Assembly (NCBI GenBank): GCA_035048815.1
Contig: JAUCBN010000025.1
Coordinates: 9,696,501 to 9,760,500, forward strand
Direction: 5' to 3'
DNA from: Abelmoschus esculentus
Taxonomy: Eukaryota; Streptophyta; Magnoliopsida; Malvales; Malvaceae
Length of the DNA stretch: 64,000 nt
The translations under genes and the position numbers were made by a program. Shown one piece after another: positions 23,036 to 34,100 of this stretch (positions are counted from its first letter, which is position 1; every line of letters starts with the position of its first letter). The notes beneath the pieces were generated by a model. The model saw only the letters and a list, made by a program, of their open reading frames with translations. It was not told where the DNA came from and made no database searches.

Positions 23036-24409
23036 ATGAGGTTGCAAAATCAAGAGGCAGCAATTAAATCACTGGAAACTCAGGTTGGGCAGTTTGCTCA
23101 GAATTTGAACACTAGACCACAAGGAGGATTACCCAGCAATACTGAAGTTGCTAAGGGAATGGGTCATGAGCAATGTAAGGCTGTTACTACTAGGAGCGGC
23201 CTACAACTTAAGGAGATGTTAGGAAACTCAACAGACAAAGTCCCACTAGTGGAACAAGAAGAAACAGATAAAGAGGACGTGGATGTTGAACTAAGTGATC
23301 ATGCCACAGCAATCCCAGAAAAAAGCACTGCCTGGGTAGAAAAATCGGCAGTCCCTAGACAAGTGGCCGAGACAGCAGGAAAACTATTGGTGCCAGGTAT
23401 TAAATTCCAGACCAATGAGATAATAGAGGAGATGCGATCACCACCACCTGTCCCACAAAGGTTGAAAAGGCATAAACATGACTATCAATTTAAAAAATTC
23501 TTAGACATCTTGAAGCAAGTCCACATTAATTTGCCATTTGTTGAGGTAATAGAACAAATGCCGAATTATGCTAAATTCTTAAAAGACATTGTGTCTAAAA
23601 GAAATAGGCTTGGGGAGTTTGAATCAGTGGCTTAAACTGAAGGATGCATGGCAATGCTTCATAATCGCATGCCTCCTAAATTGAAGGATCCTAGATGTTT
23701 TACTATACCTTGTGCGATAGGAAACCACTATGAAGGAAAGGCCTTTTGTGACCTTGGAGCAAGTATAAATTTGATGCCAAAATCTGTCTTCCAAAAGCTT
23801 GGAATAGGAAGGGCAAAACCTTCAACCGTGATGCTCCAATTGGCGGATAGATCATATGTGCAACCTGAAGGAAAGATCGAGGACATATTGGTAAGGGTGG
23901 ATAAATTTATTTTTCCAGCTGACTTTCTTGTATTTGATTGTGATGAAGATGACAATGCACCGATCATCTTGGGCCGACCTTTCCTAGCTACTGGATGCAC
24001 TCTCATCGATGTGGAAAAAGGAGAATTGACAATAAGGGTTAACGACCAACAAGTCAAACTCAATGTTTTCCAAATCCTGAAAAGACATGATGATACAGAA
24101 GAATGCCAGATGCTTTACAATACAAATACAGATAGCGCAATACCCTGTCTCAGCAACTACTGCCTCGGCAGCAATCTTGACAATAAACCACAGATCTGCC
24201 TCGGCAGTACAGTTGATGATTGCTATAGCAGAGTTTTGGATAGTGTCGAAACACCAGATGTTGAGGAAGTTAACTGGACAGCACACCTCCCAGGTAAGTA
24301 CTTCGAACCCTTAGATTACCAAGGCAAGGACGAAAAAACTGTCAATAAGGAACCATTGGTTATGGAATTAAAACCCCTACCTAACAAATTAAAGTATGCA
24401 TATTTTTGA
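23036..24409 (+). pseudogene. Athila gag-pol linker and aspartic protease (copy A)
   Basis: One reading frame with a stop at 23633-23635. The first part has the conserved TTRSG motif at the gag-protease boundary and a Q-rich coil. The protease follows with the catalytic signature DLGASINLMP (about 23752) and the conserved PIILGRPFL (about 23962). This enzyme cleaves the Gag-Pol precursor. The 24130-24240 stretch encodes CLGS twice because the element palindrome CTGCCTCGGCAG (24160, 24196) lies in the frame. The frame stops at 24407-24409 and the same frame continues into reverse transcriptase. Confidence 0.82.
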
Positions 24410-24421
24410 ACCAACCACACA

Positions 24422-25890
24422 ATGCCCGTAATTATTTCTTTTGAGTTGCAGCCACAACAGGAACAAAGCTTGATAGAGATACTGCGGCAGCACAAGAAGG
24501 CAATTGGGTGGTCAATTGATGACTTGAAGGGAATAAGCCCAGCAGTTTGCATGCACAAAATCCTTTTAGAGGAAGATCATAAGCCCAATGTTGAGGCCCA
24601 AAGGAGACTTAACCATTCCATGAAGGAGGTAGTACGTAAGGAAATAATTAAATGGCTTGATGCAGGAATTATCTACCCTATCTCTGACAGTGCATGGGTA
24701 AGCCCGGTGCAATGTGTACCTTAGAAAGGTGGTATGACTGTCATAACCAACGAGAATAATGAGTTGATCCCAACCAGGACTGTGACCGGTTGGAGGTTTT
24801 GTATGGATTACCACAAGTTAAATAAGGCAACAAAGAAGGATCACTTCCCATTGCCTTTTATTGATGAAATGCTTGATAGACTTGCTGATAAGCCTTTTTA
24901 CTGTTTTCTTGATGGTTACTCAGGCTATAATCAGATTTCCATAGATCTAGAAGACCAGGCAAAAACCACCTTCACCTGCCCATATGGGATATATGCATTT
25001 AGAAGAATGTCGTTCGGCCTCTGCAATGCCCCAACAACTTTTCAAAGATGCATGATGGCAATTTTTTCTGACATGATAGAGGACTTCCTGGAGATATTCA
25101 TGGATGATTTTTCAGTCTTTGGAGACAACTTCACCCATTGCCTCAGCAATTTAGAAAAGGTGCTGCAAAGATGTGAGGAATCCAATTTAGTCCTCAATTG
25201 GGAAAAATGCCACTTTATGGTGAATGAAGGCATAATATTGAGCCATAAAATATCATCACAAGGAATCGAAGTTGATAAGGCCAAGATAGAGGTGATCAAG
25301 AATTTGCCTCCACCAATTTCAGTTAAAGGAGTTTGAAGCTTCTTGGGTCATGCAGTTTTTTATAGGAGGTTTATTTCTAGTTTTTCTAAAATCTCTAAAC
25401 CTCTTTGTAACTTGCTTGAACAAGACAAAAAATTTGAATTTAACAAGGAATGCACTGAAGCATTCGAGGCCCTTAAAGATAAGTTGATCACCGCACCAAT
25501 TGTAGTCCCACCAGATTGGTCCCTGCCATTTGAATTAATGTGTGACGCAAGTGATCATGCTGTCGGGGCAGCACTTGGACAGAGAAAGAACAAACTGTTC
25601 CATGTCATTTAATATGCTAGTAAAACCCTCAATGATGCCCAGATCAATTATACCACAACAGAGAAGGAATTACTAGTAGTAGTCTTTGCCTTTGACAAGT
25701 TTCGATCATACCTCATCGGAACAAAAGTGAACGTCCACACGGACCATTCAGCAATCAAGTACTTATTCTCAAACAAGGATGCCAAGCCTAGACTGATTAG
25801 ATGGATCCTTCTTTTTCAAGAATTTGACATCGAAATCAAGGATAGAAAAGGTACTGAAAACCATGTAGCCGATCATCTTTCCAGCTTAAT
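24422..25890 (+). pseudogene. Athila reverse transcriptase and RNase H (copy A), nonsense-broken and truncated
   Basis: It stays in the protease frame. Conserved segments in order: WLDAGIIYPISDSAWVSPVQ (about 24652), CMDYHKLNKATKKDHFPLPF, the polymerase active site FMDDFSVFGD (about 25098), SFLGHAVFYRRF (about 25340), then RNase H FELMCDASDHAVGA (about 25530), TEKELLVVVFAFDKFRSYL and VHTDHSAIKYL. In-frame stops are at 24722, 25334 and 25610; there is no frameshift. Decay is therefore by point nonsense changes. The sequence ends at the Tekay-1 junction, with no integrase. Confidence 0.87.
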
Positions 25891-27584
25891 TCACTAGTCA
25901 ACACCTCTTTTAACTTCTCAAAACTCTTTTGTTGACTTTCTTTCCACTCAAAAGGAACCTTCTTCTACAAAAGCTTGGTCATAGGAACAGCAATGCTCGA
26001 AATTCCCTCAACAAACCTACGATAAAAACCCGCCAAGCCTAGAAAACTCTGAACCTTCGATTCTGACTTTGGTTGCTTCCAACCCATAACCGCCGCTATC
26101 TTTTTCGGATCAACACTAATACCCTTTTCCGACACTACATGACCAAGAAAAACCACTTCCTTTAACCAAAACTCACACTAACTTAACTTAGCATACAACT
26201 GGTTCTCCTTCAGTGCTTGCAACACTATCTGCAAATGCCGATCATGATTTTCCTCGGTACGTGAATACACACGGATATCATCTATGAATACCACCACAAA
26301 CTGATCCAAGTATTCATGAAACACTCGGTTCATCATATCCATAAAAGAAGCAGGGGCATTTGTCAACCCAAACGGCATCACCAAAATCTCATAATGTCCA
26401 TACCTTGTCCAAAACGCTGTTTTCAACACATCCTCCTCTTTCACTTTCAACTGGTAATACCCCGACCTTAAATCAATCTTCGAGAACAGATTGTCAATCC
26501 TCGGCAAAGGATACTTATTCTTCATGGTCAACTTATTCAATTGTCGATAATCAATGCACATCCTCATAGTGCCATCCTTCTTCTTCACAAACAACACCGG
26601 CGCACCCCAAGGTGATACGCTCGGTCGAATGAAACCTCGGTCAAGTAACTCTTGCAACTGCATCTTCAACTCCTTTAACTCCTTAGGTGCCATGCGATAA
26701 GGAGCAATGGACACCGGATTAGTACCAGCATAAGTCTCGATACTAAACTCTACATCACGATCGGGAGGTAACCCTGGTAACTCCTCAGGAAATACTTCCG
26801 GAAAATCGCACACTGTTCGAATATCCTGCACTCGAACATCTCCTATACCCGGATTCATCACATAGGCTAGATATGCCATACCACCATGTTGCAACATCTT
26901 TTCCGCTTGTAAAGCCGAAACCAAATTAGACAAGAATCCGATATACTCACTCTTCACCACAACCTCACTATCATCCAACAACCTCAAGGTAACCCTCTTC
27001 TTTTCAAAATCCACCACCGCTCGGTGGTCCGTCAACCAATCAACACCCAAAATAAGATCAAAACCATGAAACGGCAACTCCATCAAGTCGACCTCAAAGA
27101 CATATCCTTGAACCTCCAACAGACACCTTTTATACAACCTCCTTACTATAACCGTTTCACCCAAAGAACTGGTAACCACAACACCTACGTCTAAAACCTC
27201 AACCGAGATATCCAACAAATATGCATGTTCACTCAAAACATAAGAATGCGTAGATCCCAAATCTATCAAAGAAAACAACGGTACATTTTGCAAAGAAAAG
27301 GTACCTGCTACCACATCTGTAGAATTACGAGTCTCATGCTGAGCATAGACCTTCCGTCCATCTCCCTGCCTCTGGAAAGGACCTCGACCACGTCCACGTC
27401 CTCTACCAGGCATCACAGCGGCCTCAGCAAGATCACCCGACTCACCAGCAAACCTTGGGCAATCACGCTTCTTGTGATCCATCGACCCATAACCTATACA
27501 AGCACTAGTGGCCCACCAGCACTCTCCTAGATGGCGCCTAGAACATAGGTTACAAACTGTGATATCACTGCCACCTCTACCAGC
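25891..27584 (-). pseudogene. Tekay-1 zinc knuckle, protease and reverse transcriptase
   Basis: From the right: a zinc knuckle CIGYGSMDHKKRDC in which the second cysteine is tyrosine; an RG-rich linker; the protease core LIDLGSTHSYVL with GVDWL downstream; then RT with FVKKKDGTMRMCIDYRQLN and the active site VVFIDDIRVYS (about 26265). About nine residues usual in this family between RIDNLF and SKIDLRSGYY are missing. A stop at about 26178 splits off the RT end (VFLGHVVSEKGISVDPKKI, 26156 downward). The frame is lost in early RNase H at the Athila junction. Confidence 0.87.
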
Positions 27585-28474
27585 CTACTGTGCACGACCA
27601 CCGCGTCCAAAATCACCTCGGCGTCGGTCAGCTATGTATCGGTTGTCCCGAAACCTCTTACCCTGCTTACTTTGAGCACCAGCCTCAGTGGCCCTCTTAC
27701 CAACATCGGAAGACTTCCTAGCCTCCCTTAGAGACTCCTCAACATCCTTAGCCCTATTAACCAACACATCAAACTCGGTATACTCAGTGGCCAACAAGTA
27801 TGTCTTAATCTCGGGATCCAACCCATATCGGAATCTATCACACCTCTTTCGGTCAGTAAGAACCAACTCAGGAGCATAGTGGCTCAACCTAATGAACTGT
27901 ATCTCATACTCAGCTATTGTCCTAGCACCTTGCACCAACGATATAAACTATCTCTTTCTTGCATCCTCATATTGTGGCCCCAAAAATTCCGCACAAAAGC
28001 GGCCCGAAAATACTCCCATGTCAAGTTAGCAGCATCTACACCAGCTTTCATGGTGATCCACCAACGATAAGCATCTACCTGAAGCAAAGAAAATACACAA
28101 CCCAACCTCCTAGTATCCTGACACTCCATCTGATCCAAAATCCTCTCTGTACTAGCCAACCACTCCTCAGCCGAATTCGGGTCTGATCCACGAAACTCCA
28201 TTCCGCCCAAAGTACGCAGACGCTCTAAAGGTAAACCTAGGGTAACCACAACAGCAGGAGCTGGAGTATGCACTCCAGCCATGACAACCTGAAATGCACC
28301 CGCCATAGCCTGTATAAGCGGTGCAAACTCTCTAAACTGACCTCCCAGAGGAACCGGAGGCACACCCACGGGTGGAGGAGGAGGAAGCGGCTCTTCCCTA
28401 GCAGTCCCCTCACCCTCACCTTGACCCTCGGTGATCGTATTAGCACTAGCACGCGTCTCACGTCTCGGTGTCAT
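27585..28474 (-). pseudogene. Tekay-1 gag
   Basis: ATG at 28474 begins a proline- and glutamate-rich N terminus followed by the chromovirus gag core (EWLASTERILDQMECQ, VFSLLQVDAYRWW, WEYFRAAFVRNFW). A frameshift near 27925 shifts to a second frame (EYEIQFIRLSHYAPELV, CDRFRYGLDPEI) that stops at 27585-27587, in frame with the following zinc knuckle. It would form the particle shell. One frameshift and one stop separate it from pol. Confidence 0.87.
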
Positions 28475-28696
28475 ATTCCAAAAACTTCATACATGCAATT
28501 TAAAACATGATATTAAAACATAATAAACTTACATTCGGGCAAGATCCAAGGGAAACTTGAGAAGCATTTGAAAATGTATTGGCATTGGCAATGTGTAACC
28601 GTTATCCCTTTTTAACCATCATCACTCAAAGTACAACCATCATGCATAAATATTCAACAAGTTAACAACATAATAAGTTCAATCACACACTTTAGC
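28475..28696 (-). other. Tekay-1 untranslated leader between primer-binding site and gag
   Basis: About 220 bp, A-rich on the plus strand, with no coding potential. It is the expected 5' untranslated part of the element. Confidence 0.6.
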
Positions 28697-28715
28697 AAAC
28701 CTGGCTCTGATACCA
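28697..28715 (-). promoter_or_regulatory. Primer-binding site, initiator tRNA-Met
   Basis: On the minus strand TGGTATCAGAGCCAGGTTT complements the 3' end of plant initiator tRNA-Met over 19 bases, five bases inside the LTR end at 28721. This fixes the LTR at 28721-31187 as a 5' LTR and the clade as chromovirus. Confidence 0.92.
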
Positions 28716-28720
28716 CCATA

Positions 28721-31187
28721 TGTAATCCCCTTAGCCCGGCCTAGACAGAACCGGCACTAACGGGTTACACGGGGAATATCGAACCAAACCCGCGAAGGTC
28801 CAATTCGATAAACAACCCTGAAAACCGATATGTTTTTTTTTCTTAACTAGATGCATAATTAAGTTCCTATGTGTGTCAAGGTCAAGTATAAGGAAAATGG
28901 AAACATTCGATTCACAATTGATCATTCAACTCAAATATAAAACATAAGGACCAAAACGCAGATAACTTTAGTTCCTATATTAAATTGGAACTTCAATCTA
29001 CCAAAGTTCAATTAAACATGCACAGAACACGCACATTAAAATTCAGATCAATCGAATCATTATAGCATCGTCAATTTCCTAATTCAATGATTAAGGACCA
29101 AATTGTAAAACACACAAATTCTAGGAACTATAACTGACATTGATTAACGAGTATAAAATTAGATTATTTTCATGCAATATGGTGAAATTGCATCTCAAAT
29201 AGATACCTTTGGTACCGGTATCGATACCTTGACGATGGCTAGCCAAATATTCCGTTCGAAGGTCGGTGGTATCGATACCACCTTGGATGGTATCGATACT
29301 CCAGAGTCCAGTGGCATAAATGCATCGAACCATGCTTCGGTACTAGCCCCAAAATAAGCCTTGGGTATCGATACCGTCACCAGAGCTATCAATACCCCCT
29401 GTGCAATTAACAAAAGCATAAAACATTTTAAAAGAGTTCTATCCACTTAAACACAACCATTAGCCACCCTAAGCTACATGCATGATATCCAAGCATAATG
29501 AGCAATTTATTACACCCAAATACCACATCAAAAACCCCAATATCATCTATAGACATGCTTCCTATGTTGAGATTAAAACAAGAGACATACATGCATGGAC
29601 ATACTTCAAACAATCAAAAACATTATCACATTCCATCAAACAACAACCAAAGAGAAATAAGGTCGTCATTAACCAAAGCATAACACACTCTCAAAAGAGA
29701 TAGATTTACACATTGTCGAGCCCCTATTTATTTGCCAAATCATACAAAAAATGTAAGGTCTTTTCTCCTTGGTACTCTTGCTCCAAATGCAGCCCCAAAT
29801 GTCTCTATTTTTCTGCAAAGATAAAAAGAGAGCTTAAGCAAAACATGCTTAGTGAGGAAGCTCTAAACAAGATCATCAATGCATCAAATTAAAACCATAT
29901 TTAAAAACCATAACTTGTAATGTCTTTCTAAAACCAAGCATGTTTAACAAATCATGTTCATGTTCATAATACTAAAAGCCTTTCCTTGAGTATGCATGGA
30001 ATTATCAATTCATTCCATAAATAATGCACAATGTTCCAAATTATTCCATGTATGTATATTGGCTTTCCAGTGATCACTTAATATGAACCTTAAGTTCACC
30101 GAATACACGGATCACTCACCGACAAGCGAAACGAGCCCTTGCCGACGCTCCGACGGCGACGCCAATGCACCAGCCACTTATGAACCTTGTTGCACTTCTT
30201 CTACAACATTAAAAACAGAGCATATGCACATCATAACATGCTCAAAACAGCAGCCACATTAAACCTCCACAAAACTATCGAAAAACTTGCCGAAAAGACC
30301 GAAAACTAAGCCGAAACTTAGCCGAAACAACATCAGCCCTTAACCTTATGAATCTAACATCTAATCCACCTCAATTATGAACTAAAAACACTTTCAAACC
30401 ATCCTTATACCTCCAGCAGGAGCAGAACACCTAAAACAGCCCCTAAAATAACCGAATACCACCTCAAAACACCACTGATTTCATTATTCCGGGATTAATT
30501 TGATATTAAATCATCACAAGACTCAATCAATCATTTAATTGACACAATATCATAATTAAATCACCCTAATTCCATCACTAATTCAGATCCAAAAAGATTT
30601 CACCAAAAATCTCCATAAATTCATAGATCTTGAATTAAAAACACAAAAAATAAATATCAATTGTTGATGAGCAAGCCAATACTTGGGAACTTCAATAAAC
30701 AACCTTAGAAAAAGATTAGAAATCATAATTTTACCTTTGAGATTAACTCCACCAAAAAGATGAGAAACCCTCTCTTGATTTCCTTGAAAATGGATATTGA
30801 TTTTGCAAAATTGATGAGTAGGTTTTGTAAAGAATGAAAAGATGAGTAAAATGAAATAAATCTTGTTGAAAATGAAGAAGAAATCATCAAGTAATTGAAG
30901 AAATTTGGAGAACAAGATGGAGAGAAAATTTGAGAGAAAAGATGAGAAAATGGGAAGCTACAAAAGAAAATGAAAATAAGCTTTTTATTAAAATTAATTA
31001 AAACAAATTTGGTGGATAATCTTTAATTAAAAATAAATTGGGTTAATGGCCCTCTAAGGATTCTAAATATGGCTTACTTTCCAATTTAGTCACTAAAAAT
31101 CTTAATTTTCGAAAATCACCAATTAAACCCCTAAACTTTTTCCAAAATTCACAATTTAGTCACTAGTACAAAATTAAGCCTAATTAA
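28721..31187 (-). mobile_element. Tekay-1 5' LTR with internal deletion, 5' end missing
   Basis: It matches the LTRs at 1498-4962 and 37892-41291 in reverse. Relative to the copy at 60877, about 640 bp is absent at 30110-30118 (counterpart 62296-62936), removing the stem-loop array. Its LTR start is replaced by satellite at 31187. GGTATCGATACC-like palindromes lie at 29216-29390. Confidence 0.9.
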
Positions 31188-34100
31188 AAATGAAATTAAA
31201 TCAAATTTTATGAGTTCAAATGCTTAATTAATTGCTTTTGAACATAATTATACAGCTCAATCTCAAATTTTGAACTTTTTACTGAGTTAAAATTCGAACG
31301 GGTTCACTATACAATTTATTTAGACATGCACACTCTGAACCCTACAAAACGATCGAAAATGATATTAATTCAAAATTTATGGTTTCAAAAAGTTAATTAT
31401 GGGCTTTTGAACCAAATTATACAGCTTAATATCAAGTATTGAGCTTTTTAATCGGTTAAAATTCGAACGGGTTCACTATAAAGCCCATTTAGACATGCAC
31501 GCTTTGAACCCTACAAAACGATCAAAAATGATATCAAATCAAATTTTTTGATTTCAAATAGTTAATCATTGGTTTTGAACCTATTATATAGATTAATCTC
31601 AAATTTTGAGCTTTTTACTCGGTTAAAATTCGAACGGGTTCACTACAATGACCATTTAAAAATCCACGCTCTAAACCCTACAAAACGATCGAAAATGATA
31701 TTAAATCAAATTTTATGATTTAAAATTGTTAATTATGGGCTTTTCAACCTAATTATATAGCTTTATCTCAAATTTAGAGCTTTTTACTAAGTTAAAACTC
31801 GAACGGGTTCACTATAAAGCCTCTTTAGACATGCACACTCTGAATCATACAAAATGATCAAAAATGATATTAAATCAAATTTTATGGTTTCAAGTAGTTA
31901 ATTATGGGCTTTTGAACCTAATTATACAGCTTATTCTCAAATTTTGAGCTTTTTACTTGTTAAAATTTGAACGGGTTCACTATAAAGTCCATTTAGACAA
32001 CGAGCTCTGAACCCTACAAATAGATCAAAAATGGTATTAAATTAAATTTTATGAGTTCAAATTGTTAATTATGGGCTTTTGAATCTAATTATACAGCTTA
32101 GTCTCAAATTTTAAGCTTTTTACTCGGTTAAAATTTGAACGATTTCACTATAAAGCCCATTTTGAAATGCACGCTTTGAACCCTAAAAACGATCGAAAAT
32201 GATATGAAATCAAATTTTATCGTTTCAAATATTTAATTATGGTCTTTTAATCCTAATTATACAGTTTAATCTCAAATTTTAAGTTTTTACCCGGTTAAAA
32301 TTCGAACGGGTTCACTATAAAGCCAATTTAGTAAAGCACGCTCTAAACTTTACAAAATGATTGAAAATGACATTAAATCAAATTTTATGAGTTCAAATAG
32401 TTAATTATTGACTTTTTAACCTAATTATACAACTTAATCTCAAATTTTTAGCTTTTAACTCAGTTAAAATTCGAACGGATTCACTATAAAGCCCATTTAA
32501 ACATGCACGCTCTGAACCCTACAAAATGATCGAAAATGATTTTATATCAAATTTTATGAGTTCAACTTGTTATTTATGGGCGTTTGAACCTAATTATACA
32601 ACATAATCTCAAATTTTGAGCTTTTTACTCGGTTAAAATTCGAACGGGTTCACAATACAGTTTATTTAGACATGAACGCTCTGAACCCTACAAAACAATC
32701 AAAAATGATATTAATACAAATTTTATGGTTTCAAAAAGTTAATAATGCGCTTTTGAATCAAATTATACAACTTAATCTCAAAATTTGAGCTTTTTACTCG
32801 GTCGCTATAAAGACCATTCAGAAAATGATATTAAATCAAATTTCATGGTTTCAAATTGTTAATTATGGGCTTTTAAACCTAATTATACAACCTAATCTCA
32901 AATTTTGAACTTTTTACTTGGTTAAAATTCGAACGGGTTCACTATAAAGTCCATTTAGACAGCACGCTCTGAACCCTACAAAACAATCAAAAATGATATT
33001 AAATTAAATTTGATGAGTTCAAATTGTTAATTATTTTCTTTTGAATCTACCTATATATCTTAATCTCAAATTTTGAGCTTTTTACTTGGTTAAAAGTTGA
33101 ACGGGTTCACTATAAAGCCCATTTTGACATGCACGTTCTGAACCCTACAAAACGATCGAAAATAATATTAAATCAAATTTTATGAGTTCAAATTGTTAAT
33201 TATGGGTTTTTGAATCTAAATATACAGCTTAATCTCAAATTTTGAGCTTTTCACTCGGTTAAAATTCGAAAGAGTTCACTATAAAGGCTCTTTAGACATG
33301 CACACTCTGAATCATACAAAAAGATCAAAAATGATATTAAATCAAAATTTATGGTTTCCAATAGTTAATTATGGGCTTTTGAACCTAATTATACACCTTA
33401 ATCTCAAATTTTGAACTTTTTACTCGGTTAAAATTCGAACGGGTTCACTATAAAGTCAATTTACACAGCACGCTCTGAACCCTACAAAACGATCAAAAAT
33501 GATATTAAATTAAATTTGATGAGTTCAAATTGTTAATTATTTTCTTTTGAATCTACTTATAAAACTTAATCTAAAGTTTTGAGCTTTTTACTAGTTTAAA
33601 ATTCGAACGAGTTCACTATAAAGCCCATTTAGACATACACATTATGTACCCTACAAAATGATCGAAAATGATATTAAATCAAATTTTATGAGTTCAAATT
33701 GTTAGTTATGAGCTTTTGAACCTAATTATAAAGCTTAATCTCAAATTTTTAGCTTTTTACTCGGTTAAAATTCGAACGGGTTCACAATACAGTTTATTTA
33801 GACATGCATGCTCTCAACCCTACAAAATGATCGAAAATGATATTTAATTAAATTTTATGAGTTAAAATTGTTAATTATGGGATTTTGAATCTAATTATAG
33901 AACTTAATCTCAAATTTTGAGCTTTTTACTCGGCTAAAATTCGAACGGGTTCACTATAAATCCCATTAAACATGCACGTTTTGAACCCTACAAAACGATC
34001 GAAAATGATATTAAATCAAATTTTATATGTTCAAATTGTTAATTATGGGCTTTTGAATCTAAATATACAGCTTAATCTCAAATTTTGAGCTTTTTACTCG

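Larger units (their letters stand above)
18865..25890 (+). mobile_element. Athila copy A, 5' LTR to RNase H, 3' end missing
   Basis: The element inserts in a satellite monomer; TTCAC (18860-18864) precedes the LTR and would be the left target duplication. Order is LTR, tRNA-Asp primer-binding site, gag, protease, reverse transcriptase, RNase H. The sequence parts from its homologue in copy B at about 25886-25890, where minus-strand Tekay-1 pol begins. Integrase, env-like frame and 3' LTR are absent. It is interrupted by a solo LTR at 21151-22500. Confidence 0.9.
25891..31187 (-). mobile_element. Tekay-1 chromovirus fragment: truncated 5' LTR, gag, protease, partial RT
   Basis: Read right to left: 5' LTR (31187-28721), initiator-Met primer-binding site, gag, zinc knuckle, protease, reverse transcriptase, start of RNase H. 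Both ends are broken. The right end abuts satellite across a microhomology, losing about 220 bp of the LTR start; the left end abuts Athila copy A in RNase H. The downstream half of pol and the 3' LTR are missing. Confidence 0.9.

Noticed and set aside
25897..31200. Athila A and the minus-strand Tekay-1 forming one chimeric element
   Set aside because: Opposite strands, different clades and truncated ends; a junction of two broken elements.
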